The notes beneath the pieces are model-generated. The model made no database searches, was not told the DNA's origin, and saw nothing but the letters and a program-made list of their open reading frames with translations. The position numbers and the translations under genes were made by a program. A stretch of DNA of 64,000 bases, from NCBI GenBank assembly GCA_041401985.1, contig JAWKTE010000001.1:362989-426988 (forward strand). The letters are read 5' to 3'. This stretch comes from JACKHA01 sp041401985 (GTDB taxonomy: Bacteria; Planctomycetota; Phycisphaerae; Phycisphaerales; UBA1924). The number at the start of each line of letters is the position of its first letter. Position 1 is the first letter of the stretch. Shown here piece by piece: positions 35,451-43,943 of the stretch.

Positions 35451-37436
35451 TTGTCCAGCGAGCACACCAGTCGGAGCCCCTGGGTCGGGTGGTTCGCGGG
35501 CCCGAAAGCCGAGAACGGCGACTGGTTCGCCCAGACGGTCCTGCGCATCGTCCAGGACTACCACTCGTGGCGGCGCAACTACTTCCCCGAGGACGGCGTG
35601 CTGCTGGACTCGTCCGACAGGGGCGCACGCGAGGCGTTCCGCGACGGCTTCGACGACCGGCTCATCGAGCTCCTCGGACGCCTCAAGAACGACTTCCCGT
35701 TCTACAGCCCCCGATACGCCGCCCACATGGTCGCCGAGCAGACCCTGCCCAGCATCGCCGCGTACATCGCGGCCATGCTCTACAACCCCAACAACGTCTC
35801 GACCGACGCCGCGCCCGTGACGGTCCGTCTCGAGCTCGAGGCCGCCGCCATGATCGCGCGGATGCTCGGCTACGACTCCGACGCCTGGGCACACCTGACC
35901 AGCGGCGGGACGGTCGCCAATATCGAGGCCCTGTGGGTCGCGCGCAGCGTGCGGTATCTCCCCCTGGTGCTCCGAGATGCGCGAGCGGCCCTGTCTCTGC
36001 CACCCGACCCTGACGATCGCCCCAACGTCGACCCGCTCTGGCGCTCGCCCCAAACATCGCTGGCGGCGATGCGACGGTTCCGCGAACACGCCCGGGCCGC
36101 GCTCGGCCACGGGTGGGCCCGACGCGTCGCCGAAGCAATCCGGGAGTCGCCCCACAACGTGGCCGAGCGCGGCATGGGCGAAGTCGTCCGGCGCGTGGGC
36201 TCTGATCCCGTCCTGCTCGCCCCCGAGACCCACCACTACTGCCTTGAGAAGGCCCTCGACGTCCTGGGCCTGGGACGCCGCGCCCTGGTCACGATCCGCG
36301 TCGACGCCAGCCTCCGCATGGACCCCGCCGATCTGCACGCTCGCCTCCGCGAAGTCGCCGCGCAGGGACGCCACGTGCTCGGTGTCGTCGCTGTCGTTGG
36401 CACGACCGAGGAAGGCGCCGTCGATCCGATCGACCAGATCCTCGATGTCCGCAGCGCCATTCAACGGGACTCGGGGCGCTCGTTCTGGCTCCACGCCGAC
36501 GGCGCGTACGGCGGCTACCTACGCACCGTCGTGGTGCCCGAGCGCATCGGGCTCGGCGAGCCCACCGCCCGCGTCCGCGTTGGCGGCGTCGAACGCGACA
36601 TCGCCATCAGCCTGCCCGAACGCGGCGTGTGCGGCGCGCTGGAACGCCTGGGCGAGTGCGACTCGATCGCGATCGACCCGCACAAACTGGGCTATATCCC
36701 CTATCCCGCCGGCGCGGTCTGCTTCCGCTCCCCGCTGGTCAAGGCGCTGGCCCGCCAGAGCGCCCCGTATCTGGACGCGCCGGCGTCCGGGGCCGACGAC
36801 GCCGGCGGAGACGCCATCGGCGTCTACGTGCTCGAGGGCAGCAAGCCAGGGGCGGCCGCGGCGGCGGTCTGGCTGAGCCACAGCCTGATCCCCTTGGACA
36901 CCTCCGGGCATGGGCGCCTGGTCCGCGAGACGATCCGGTCGGCCGCCGAGCTGCACAGCCTGCTGGTCGACCTGCCCGCCTTCGCCCCCGGGCGCGCGGT
37001 CCACGCGGTGCCCACGGGCACGCCGGGGAGCAACATCGTCTGCTTCGTGTTCCGTCCGACGGCACCCGGCGCGTCTCTCGGCGACCTGAACGCGCTGAAC
37101 CGGCGCATCTACGCGCGGTTCACCCTCCAGCCGGGCACCGGCGTGTACGCCCAGTCGTTCTTCGTCAGCCGGACCGAGTTCCAACACCCCCGCTACTCCC
37201 ACGCGAGCCTCGCCCCGTTTCTGGCGGCCCTTGGCGTCACGCGCGACGAGTTCGAGCGCGAGGGCGTGTTCGTGCTCCGCTGCGTGCTGATGAGCCCCTG
37301 GTACCAGCAGGCCAAACGCCGCGGGCGGTTCGTGCTCAGCGAGTTGGCCGAGTCGTTGTACGACGCGGCCGAGCGCGAGTGGAACGCCCATCGCCCGACC
37401 GAGTCGGGCGGTGATCCGGAACGGAGCCGGGCGTGA
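35451..37436 (+). CDS. PLP-dependent group II decarboxylase
   Basis: This 661-residue protein starts at a TTG with an upstream GAGGG. It has group II decarboxylase features: HLTSGGTVANIEAL, the ring-stacking His in ETHHYCLEK, HADGAYGG with the PLP-nitrogen Asp (about D350), and the Schiff-base lysine K412 in DPHKLGYIP. Its length and sequence style resemble tyrosine decarboxylases. Substrate (Tyr, Glu, Asp or other) cannot be fixed by eye. It overlaps moeA by 4 bp (GTGA), so it is in the same transcript as the molybdenum cofactor genes. Confidence 0.85.
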   Translation: MSSEHTSRSPWVGWFAGPKAENGDWFAQTVLRIVQDYHSWRRNYFPEDGVLLDSSDRGAREAFRDGFDDRLIELLGRLKNDFPFYSPRYAAHMVAEQTLPSIAAYIAAMLYNPNNVSTDAAPVTVRLELEAAAMIARMLGYDSDAWAHLTSGGTVANIEALWVARSVRYLPLVLRDARAALSLPPDPDDRPNVDPLWRSPQTSLAAMRRFREHARAALGHGWARRVAEAIRESPHNVAERGMGEVVRRVGSDPVLLAPETHHYCLEKALDVLGLGRRALVTIRVDASLRMDPADLHARLREVAAQGRHVLGVVAVVGTTEEGAVDPIDQILDVRSAIQRDSGRSFWLHADGAYGGYLRTVVVPERIGLGEPTARVRVGGVERDIAISLPERGVCGALERLGECDSIAIDPHKLGYIPYPAGAVCFRSPLVKALARQSAPYLDAPASGADDAGGDAIGVYVLEGSKPGAAAAAVWLSHSLIPLDTSGHGRLVRETIRSAAELHSLLVDLPAFAPGRAVHAVPTGTPGSNIVCFVFRPTAPGASLGDLNALNRRIYARFTLQPGTGVYAQSFFVSRTEFQHPRYSHASLAPFLAALGVTRDEFEREGVFVLRCVLMSPWYQQAKRRGRFVLSELAESLYDAAEREWNAHRPTESGGDPERSRA

Positions 37437-38755
37437 GCTCGCACACGCCGCCATCACCCGAGGACGCGATCAGGCTCATGCTCGCCCGGCTCGATGCGTG
37501 CGAGCCCGGCGCGGGTCGGCTTGCCCGGAGTGCCGTCGAGCGACCGCTCATGGCGTCGCTCGGCATGGTGCTGGCCGCTCCCGTCACGGCCGACCGCGAC
37601 AGCCCGGCGTTCGACCACGCCGCGATGGACGGGTACGCCGTGCGTGTCGCCGACCTCGCGCGTCTGGCCGGGGCGAGCAGCGAGGGACAGCTGCTGCTCG
37701 CGGTCGCCGGTGAGTCGCGGATCGGCGCCCCGCCGCCCGACATGCCGCGCGAGCCCACCTGCGTCCGGATCGCCACCGGTGCGCCGCTTCCGGGCGGCTC
37801 CTGGCCCGCCGACGCGGTGCTCAAGCGGGAGCAGGTGGTCGAGTTCCAGGACGACGCGGGCCGGGGGCGCGTCGCACGGATCGGCGTGCCGCGAGACGCC
37901 GCGGTGTTTGTCTCCGCCGGGCAGCACATCCGCCGGCGGGCCGAGAACCGGCGTGCGGGCGAGCCCGTGTGCGCCACGGGCTCGCGCATCACACCAGCCA
38001 CGATCGGTGTGCTGGCGGCGGTCGGGTGCGTCCGCCCGCTCGTGCGCCCGCCGCTTCGCGTCGCGATTATCACCACGGGCGACGAGGTCGTCGGGCCCGA
38101 CGCCCGCCCAGGCCCATTCCAGATCCGCAACTCCAATGGCCCCTGCCTGCACGCGGCGATGGTGGGCGACGCCTGGCTCCAACCGCTGGACCCTGCGCAC
38201 GTTCCGGATGACGACGCCCGACTCGACGACGCCATCGCGCACGCCTTGTCCCACGCCGACGCCGTCGTGCTCGCCGGCGGTGTGTCAGCGGGACACCGGG
38301 ACCCGGTGCGACCCGCCCTCGAACGGGCGAACGCTCAGATTGTGTTCCACGGCGTGGCGCAGCGCCCCGGCAAACCCATGCTCGGGGCGCTCGCCGAGTC
38401 TCGCGCGGCGAGTCCCACGCCCATCCCGATCTTCGCGCTGCCCGGCAACCCGGTTTCGGCGTTGGTGACGTTCGTTCGCATCGCCCGCCCCGTGCTGGCA
38501 AGCCACGCCGCCATCGCGTCGCTGCCCCAACCAACGCTGGTCCACCTGGACGATCCGGGCGACGCCCGCTTGCCACTGTGGTGGCATCGCCTGGTCCGCG
38601 TCGCCGCTCCGGGGCGGGCCACGCCCGTCGAGACGCGCGGCTCGGGCGACGGCGCATCCGCCGCCGACGCCGACGGGTTCTGCGAGGTCCCGCCGGACTG
38701 GGCCGACCAGCCGCCACCGCGTCCACCCGTCCCGTTCTATCGGTGGCCCGCATGA
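37433..38755 (+). CDS. moeA: molybdopterin molybdenumtransferase MoeA
   Basis: This 440-residue protein has FDHAAMDGYAV, the central TTGDE segment, IRNSNG, GGVSAG and LPGNPVSALV. MoeA inserts molybdenum into molybdopterin-AMP. Start GTG 37433 overlaps the previous stop, and its own stop overlaps the mobA start. The usual GGVSVGDYD is GGVSAGHRD here, a modest change. Confidence 0.92.
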   Translation: MSSHTPPSPEDAIRLMLARLDACEPGAGRLARSAVERPLMASLGMVLAAPVTADRDSPAFDHAAMDGYAVRVADLARLAGASSEGQLLLAVAGESRIGAPPPDMPREPTCVRIATGAPLPGGSWPADAVLKREQVVEFQDDAGRGRVARIGVPRDAAVFVSAGQHIRRRAENRRAGEPVCATGSRITPATIGVLAAVGCVRPLVRPPLRVAIITTGDEVVGPDARPGPFQIRNSNGPCLHAAMVGDAWLQPLDPAHVPDDDARLDDAIAHALSHADAVVLAGGVSAGHRDPVRPALERANAQIVFHGVAQRPGKPMLGALAESRAASPTPIPIFALPGNPVSALVTFVRIARPVLASHAAIASLPQPTLVHLDDPGDARLPLWWHRLVRVAAPGRATPVETRGSGDGASAADADGFCEVPPDWADQPPPRPPVPFYRWPA

Positions 38756-39435
38756 CCGCCCCGTTCGATCCAACAACCTCCCCGCCAGAGTGCGGCGCCA
38801 TCGCCCCTGTGGTGCTGGTCGGCGGGCGCAGCCGACGCTTCGGACGCGACAAGCTGCTCGAACCCTGGGGCGAGGAATCGCGGCCGCTCGTCTCCCGCCC
38901 CATCGCGGCGCTCCGCCGCGCCTTCGGCACCCAGGTCGTCCTGGTCGGCGACTGCGACCCGCGGGTGGCCCCGCTCGCCGATCGCCACCTGCCCGACGCG
39001 TACCCAGACGCCGGCCCGATGGGCGGTATCGCCACCGCGCTTCGGGCCCTGGAGCGCGACGTGCTCGTCGCAGCGGGCGACATGCCCGGTCTCACGCCCA
39101 ACGCGATCGAGTCGCTCTTGGCCGCGGCCCGATCGAACGCCAACGCGATCGCGATCGTCGCCGAGTGCAACGGTCGCCCCCACCCCTGCTTCGCCATCTA
39201 TCGGTGGTGCGCCGCGCCGTCGCTGCACGCGTCGCTCGACGACGGTCGACGATCGCTTCGCGAGTGGCTGAGACTCACGACCGAGCCCCCTGTCGGCGAA
39301 CATCGGACGCGACGCGTCATCACGGTCCCCATCGATGCCGGCTCGCTCGTGAACATCAACCGGCCCTCCGACGCCGCGACCACCTGCCCCGTACCCTGTT
39401 CTTCGACCCGCGACCGGTCACGCTCTGCCGAGTAA
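38752..39435 (+). CDS. mobA: molybdenum cofactor guanylyltransferase
   Basis: This 227-residue protein has the nucleotidyltransferase motif LVGGRSRRFGRDK, then GPMGGIATAL and AAGDMPGL in place of the common CDMP. MobA attaches GMP to molybdopterin to form the dinucleotide cofactor used by YdeP-type enzymes. ATGA overlap with moeA indicates translational coupling. The C-terminal 20 residues are low in conservation. Confidence 0.85.
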   Translation: MTAPFDPTTSPPECGAIAPVVLVGGRSRRFGRDKLLEPWGEESRPLVSRPIAALRRAFGTQVVLVGDCDPRVAPLADRHLPDAYPDAGPMGGIATALRALERDVLVAAGDMPGLTPNAIESLLAAARSNANAIAIVAECNGRPHPCFAIYRWCAAPSLHASLDDGRRSLREWLRLTTEPPVGEHRTRRVITVPIDAGSLVNINRPSDAATTCPVPCSSTRDRSRSAE

Positions 39436-39438
39436 GCC

Positions 39439-40521
39439 ATGGCGCTGCCGCTCACCATCCTCGATTCACGCTCACCTCATCGGCGCACGACCGCCGCGAC
39501 GCCGACGACGGAGGCCCGTCAGCCGCGCCCCCGTCGCCTGATCGACAGCCACGGGCGCACGATCCGCGATCTGCGCCTCTCCATCACCGACCGCTGCAAC
39601 TTCCGGTGCGTCTACTGCATGGACCCCGGCGTGCGGTTCATGCCGCGCGACGCGCTGCTCACGCCAGACCAGATCGTGCGCCTGGCACGGATCTGCGTCG
39701 GGCTCGGCGTCGAGAAGATCAGGATCACCGGCGGCGAGCCCACGCTCCATCCGGATCTCGACGCGATCATCCGCGGCCTCCGCGGGCTGGGCGACATCGA
39801 CCTGGCCCTGACCACCAACGGCGCCCGCCTGACCGACGCCGACGCGGCCCGCTGGAAGCAGGCCGGGCTCGACCGCATCACGATCAGCATCGACGCGACC
39901 GATCCCGAGAAGTTCGCGGCCATCACGCGCTCCGCGGCAACGCCCGATCAGGTCATCGAGGCCGCGCGGGCGGCCCAGCGCGCCGGCCTCGGCCCCGTCA
40001 AGCTCAACGCCGTCGTGGTCCGCGGGCGGAACGAGAACCAGATCGTGCCGCTGGCCCGGCTGGCCCGCGAACTCGGCGTCGAGATGCGCTACATCGAGTT
40101 CATGCCCCTCGACTCGTCCCGCGCGTGGGACCGCGGCCTGCTCGTGCCCGCCGACGAGATCGTCGCCCGCATCGACGCGTCGTGGCCCTTGCGCGATGCT
40201 GGCCGAGCCGACCGCAGCGCCACCGCCCTTCGCTACGAGTTCGCCGACGGCGCGCCCGGTCGGATCGGCGTCATCGCCCCCGTCACCCGCCCGTTCTGCG
40301 GCGCGTGCAGTCGCCTCCGCGTCACCGCCGATGGCAAAGTCCGCCCATGCCTGTTCAGCGTCGTGGAGCACGATTTGATGCCGCTGATGCGGGCCGGCTC
40401 GGACGATCGCGTCGTCGAGGACGCACTCATCGAGGCCACATGGGCCAAACAGGCCGGGCACGCCATCGCCGCGCCGGGCTTTGTCCAGCCGGGCAGGACC
40501 ATGTCCGCAATCGGCGGGTGA
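39439..40521 (+). CDS. moaA: GTP 3',8-cyclase MoaA
   Basis: This 360-residue radical SAM enzyme has the N-terminal cluster C53-x3-C57-x2-C60 (TDRCNFRCVYCMDP). The C-terminal cluster is C-x2-C-x13-C (FCGACSRLRVTADGKVRPC). It ends with the conserved GG needed for activity. MoaA and MoaC start molybdopterin synthesis. Both clusters are complete; Ser replaces the usual Asn after the second C-terminal cysteine. It sits 4 bp after mobA. Confidence 0.93.
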   Translation: MALPLTILDSRSPHRRTTAATPTTEARQPRPRRLIDSHGRTIRDLRLSITDRCNFRCVYCMDPGVRFMPRDALLTPDQIVRLARICVGLGVEKIRITGGEPTLHPDLDAIIRGLRGLGDIDLALTTNGARLTDADAARWKQAGLDRITISIDATDPEKFAAITRSAATPDQVIEAARAAQRAGLGPVKLNAVVVRGRNENQIVPLARLARELGVEMRYIEFMPLDSSRAWDRGLLVPADEIVARIDASWPLRDAGRADRSATALRYEFADGAPGRIGVIAPVTRPFCGACSRLRVTADGKVRPCLFSVVEHDLMPLMRAGSDDRVVEDALIEATWAKQAGHAIAAPGFVQPGRTMSAIGG

Positions 40522-40862
40522 GCGAACGATGGCCCACGGGTCGGCCTTGGCCGAAGCGCCCTCCGCCCCACGCCCCGCAGCAGCCACTCGGCCGACACCC
40601 CGCGCATCGCCAGCGTCGCGATCACCAGCTCGAGCGACACGCAGCCACGGCCGGCGAGCTGGCGTCGCAGCGTCTCGGAGTTGATGCCGATGTCGCGGGC
40701 GGCCTCGGCCAGGGACTGGTCCGCGTAGACCTGGTTGAGCCGGAGGCGGACGCTGTCGATCGACCCGTCCCAGATGCCGGCGCGGGACCGACGTGCCCGG
40801 CCCAGCGTGTCGCGGCGGACGCGTGGCTTCCGGGACGCCGTACGCGTTCGTTTCTGTGGCAT
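40233..40862 (-). CDS. helix-turn-helix protein with long open tail
   Basis: From ATG 40862 a basic N-terminus (MPQKRTRTASRKPRVRRD) precedes a helix-turn-helix region: LRLNQVYADQSLAEAARDIG, INSETLRRQL, then GVSAEWLLRGVG. Proteins of this kind normally end soon after the AEWLL segment. Here no stop occurs until 40233, so the tail would run antisense to the last 289 bp of moaA. The helix-turn-helix part is probably real; the last third may not be functional. Confidence 0.45.
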   Translation of the reverse strand: MPQKRTRTASRKPRVRRDTLGRARRSRAGIWDGSIDSVRLRLNQVYADQSLAEAARDIGINSETLRRQLAGRGCVSLELVIATLAMRGVSAEWLLRGVGRRALRPRPTRGPSFAHPPIADMVLPGWTKPGAAMACPACLAHVASMSASSTTRSSEPARISGIKSCSTTLNRHGRTLPSAVTRRRLHAPQNGRVTGAMTPIRPGAPSANS

Positions 40863-41322
40863 GCCAGAGCGTACCTGGGCAGCCCGCGTGGCGCGAGGGT
40901 GCCAGGTGCGCAACTCGGTGTACTAGCCGTAATGGCGGCACGCGTCCTCGGCGCCCAGAGACCCCAAACCGGCGCTCCAGACGGGTGCTAAGAAAAGGAC
41001 GCCCGATTCTGTGCCCCGTCCCGCGGGGCCGGCGAAGCACGTTTGGGGCCGTTCTGGAGGCACCGGAGCCCTCTCTGAGCCCCAAACCGGCCCGTCCGAC
41101 GCCAACGACGCCGTCTCGGGGCCACGCGACCCCAATGAAACGGGCCGTTCTCGCGGTTTCGCGAGTCGCGCGCACGCTCCGAAGGGAAGGGTGGGGTGTC
41201 CGATTCACGAATCGACGATGTGCCGCCCTGACACCGGCCCCACCGGGTTTCACCGCCCCCTTCTCGTTCTCAACCCCCCGCACGCCGTGCCCGGCCCGCG
41301 GGAGTACCGACTGTCCAACACG
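40863..41322. other. intergenic region at probable island edge
   Basis: This 460-bp stretch has no supported gene. It contains three copies of the core GCCCCAAAC or its complement (near 40961, 41041 and 41079). The 41041 and 41079 copies face each other. There is also a small palindrome GCCCCG/CGGGGC near 41013. Housekeeping genes lie to the left and accessory genes to the right. Confidence 0.4.
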
Positions 41323-41904
41323 CTACCCGTCATCGTCGAGCCACTCGACCACCACCTCGCACCCGGGAGCGGCCTGGCGTGCGATCGACTCGACCAGGGC
41401 CTCGGCCCGTCGCCGCGCCTGCTCGGCGTGGTCGGCCCGCTGGGCGGCCTCGAGCACCAGCGCGGCCGCGGCCGACCACGCCGCCTGGTCGAGCGACTCG
41501 TCGGCCCCGGCCAGCACGCCGCCGTGGCGGCGCCACACCTGGGTCCGCTCGGCGTCGACCCACGACTCGACCACGACCGGCGCGGGCAGGACCACCCGCA
41601 CCCGGTTCCCGGACACAAGCACGCGGGCCCGCTCCAGGTCGGGCACGCCGTACAGCGCGGCCCCGCGGACGATGAGCACGAGCCGAGACGGCCTGTCGAT
41701 GACCCACTCGGGCGGCTGGACGGCCTCGACCACGCCGCTGACCTCGACGCGCAGGGCATCGAGCCGGGCCAGGGGCGTGAGCCCGGCCACGACCGACTCG
41801 ACGTGGACCGGGCGGGCGGAGCGTTTCTTCTGGCAGCTGGCGCACGAGGCCAGGCAGAGCACGACGATGGCTGCGACGGCGACGACGGCGGCGAGTCCCT
41901 TCAT
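41323..41904 (-). CDS. DUF4230-like lipoprotein
   Basis: This 193-residue protein starts after a strong AAGGAGG site. It has a signal peptide with lipobox-like LASC (about residues 18-21). The body resembles DUF4230 proteins: LDALRVEVSGVVEA, then LVLIVRGAALYGVPDLERARV and a C-terminal helix with ALVESIARQAAP. Function of the family is unknown. It lies downstream of a repeat-rich leader at 42034-42272. Confidence 0.6.
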   Translation of the reverse strand: MKGLAAVVAVAAIVVLCLASCASCQKKRSARPVHVESVVAGLTPLARLDALRVEVSGVVEAVQPPEWVIDRPSRLVLIVRGAALYGVPDLERARVLVSGNRVRVVLPAPVVVESWVDAERTQVWRRHGGVLAGADESLDQAAWSAAAALVLEAAQRADHAEQARRRAEALVESIARQAAPGCEVVVEWLDDDG

Positions 41905-42033
41905 GGTCGCCTCCTTCCTTGGGGGCTGGGTGTGGGTGGGGGTGAGAGACGGGGGTGGTGCCGGCTTGGCACCGGTGGGGAGCGACGGGACGTGGTGGCG
42001 CGCTCCACTCACCGATCCACAAGGCCCGAGCCA

Positions 42034-42272
42034 TGTGTGCACTGTGCACGCTGCCCGCTGGGGCTCGGACTCCAGTGGCGCACGATTCCAGCGCACAGTG
42101 CCCGCACGGCTGTGTGCACAGTGCAGGGGACGGAACGCGGGGCCACCAACGCCCCGATCAGGGGTTCCCTGCACACGCTGCACAGTGCACACAGGGCTCG
42201 GCGCTTGTTGGCCACGCGTCGGTGCGAGGCCCACCGATCGCTCCGGGCACACGCTGCACAGCCCGCACAGGG
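42034..42272. repeat. iteron-like repeats with TGTGCACTGTGCA core
   Basis: Four or so related blocks occur at 42034-42050, 42091-42129, 42170-42195 and 42247-42272. Each contains GCACAGTGC- or TGCACTGTGCAC-like palindromic cores. The last two share about 42 aligned bases with only a few differences and are about 77 bp apart. The surrounding 491-bp gap (41905-42395) contains no coding frame that I support. The arrangement resembles plasmid iterons or a multi-site operator. Confidence 0.6.
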
Positions 42273-42395
42273 GTGCGCGCTTGGGGCCGCGAATCGGCGC
42301 GCACCGCCGGACCGCCCCCGGATCGCCTCCGTGCGACCCGGGAGCGGACAGCGGGAGGAGAGAGACAAAGGAGGTAGCAGTAGAGAGGCCCTGGC

Positions 42396-43448
42396 TCACG
42401 CGATCAGCCGCTCGGCCGCGTTCCAGGCCTTGGCCTTGAGCGCCGCCCCCGGCCCGAGCCACATCGAGCGCAGCCGACGCTGCTCGCGCTCGGCCCCCTC
42501 GCCCCGGGCCGGCCGCTCCCAGTCGGCGTACTGGGTCACCGCGTTGACCGCGGCCCACAGCGTGCCGGCGATGCCGGGCATCTGCTGACGTGGGTCGTGC
42601 CAGGCGACCATCAAGGACTCGAGCAGGGGGTCGGCTCCCTCGCCCTCGCGGGGCGGCAGCAGCCCGGCGAAGAAGCCCCGGGCGTCGGCCTCGGCGAACC
42701 GCACGGCCGCCATGGCGGTCATGGCCAGCCGCATGCGGTCGAACTCGCAGGCCGCCAGGCCGAGCACTTCCCTCGCCTCGTCGAGCCGGTCGAGCGAGCC
42801 GCTGGTGTGCCGCAGGGCCAGCGTGCGCCGCTTGGCCTCGCGGAGCACCGCCAGCAGCGTGTTGGAGCAGACCAGCCGGACCGCGGTGCGCAGGACCAGC
42901 AGCGACCGCGAGCCGTCGTGGGCGTTGACCACCAGCACGTACGGCCTGGTCACGTCGTCGGTGGACCCGCCCCGCAGCTCCCCGGCCAGGCGGAGCAGCA
43001 TCCAGACCAGTTTGCCGCCGCCCATGACCCCGGCGCACTCGAAGGCGGCCCCGCCCGAGCCGACCACGCGGTCGGCCCACGCGAAGGCCTCGAGGTTCTG
43101 GATGGGCTGGTAGCGGCTGCCCACCACGCCGAGCACGTCGCCGGTGTCGGACCGGACGATGGCCTTGTGCCCGGCGATGCGGTCGGACGAGCCGGCGATG
43201 GCCAGCGGCCTGGCCTGGACCGACCAGTCGAGCCCGGCCGCGGCCAGGGCCTCGTGGGCGGTGGCCGCGCCGCTGACATCGGCGCCGACGCGGCGCCAGG
43301 CCGGGGTGAGCGGCGAGACGGGTGAGACAGGTGAGACGGACGAGACGGGTGGCGAGGCATGTGACGGGACGTCGTGATCGACGCCGTTGGACGTGGTGGA
43401 CTCCGGCGCGCCGGCGGCGCGCTCGGACAGCGTGGACGGTTGGTGCAT
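42396..43448 (-). CDS. DUF932 protein
   Basis: This 350-residue protein has the DUF932 (phage/plasmid-like) pattern: DVLGVVGSRYQPIQNLEAFA, VWMLLRLAGELR and RLVCSNTLLAVLREAKRR. Such proteins are common on plasmids and phages, but their biochemical function is not known. The N-terminal 70 residues are low-complexity and encoded partly by a GAGACGGGT-like repeat (SPVSPVSP). Confidence 0.75.
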   Translation of the reverse strand: MHQPSTLSERAAGAPESTTSNGVDHDVPSHASPPVSSVSPVSPVSPLTPAWRRVGADVSGAATAHEALAAAGLDWSVQARPLAIAGSSDRIAGHKAIVRSDTGDVLGVVGSRYQPIQNLEAFAWADRVVGSGGAAFECAGVMGGGKLVWMLLRLAGELRGGSTDDVTRPYVLVVNAHDGSRSLLVLRTAVRLVCSNTLLAVLREAKRRTLALRHTSGSLDRLDEAREVLGLAACEFDRMRLAMTAMAAVRFAEADARGFFAGLLPPREGEGADPLLESLMVAWHDPRQQMPGIAGTLWAAVNAVTQYADWERPARGEGAEREQRRLRSMWLGPGAALKAKAWNAAERLIA

Positions 43449-43537
43449 CGTCGTGGTCTCCTGGTGGAGGGTGATCGAATGTGGTGGAGGTGGGCGCTCC
43501 AGCGCCCGGTGGGGACGAGAGTCGAGAGACGGCTCGC

Positions 43538-43858
43538 TCAGGCCCGTCGCCGCTTCGGCATCGACGCGGCGAACAGCTGCAGCAGCCCGAGGCAGGCCAG
43601 CACCGCCGCGCCCACGCCCTGGAGCGTGGACCCGGCGGCCTGGAGCAGCGCGGTCGTCAGGACCGCGCCAAGCGAGACGAGCAGCACGCCGGCGAGCCAG
43701 GCCAGCCGCAGCCGGCGCAGCAGCACCCGGCGGGCGTGCCGGGCCATCTCGCGGCGCAGCGGGGGCGGGATCTCGCCGTCGCGGTCCTGGTCGTCGTCGT
43801 ACTCGCCCTCGCAGTTGGGGTCGTACCGCCCGTAGCGGTAGGACGACATCAAGCTCAT
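43538..43858 (-). CDS. small membrane protein
   Basis: This 106-residue protein has an acidic N-terminus (NCEGEYDDDQDRDGE), a basic stretch, and two membrane helices (about 54-72 and 77-97). It lies between DUF932 and the nuclease genes, on the same strand. No family recognised. A GA-rich, CT-rich spacer follows upstream at 43889-43935. Confidence 0.6.
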   Translation of the reverse strand: MSLMSSYRYGRYDPNCEGEYDDDQDRDGEIPPPLRREMARHARRVLLRRLRLAWLAGVLLVSLGAVLTTALLQAAGSTLQGVGAAVLACLGLLQLFAASMPKRRRA

Positions 43859-43943
43859 GGGGACTCCCTTCTGGGTGGGGTGGGGGAAGAGACAGAGAGA
43901 CGGAGAGAAGAGAGAGGTAGAGAGCTAGAGAGGCAGCGCCGGG

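Noticed and set aside
41011..42588. Plus-strand 525-residue frame opposite the DUF4230/DUF932 region
   Set aside because: It is a shadow of minus-strand genes and of repeats, with poor codon character.
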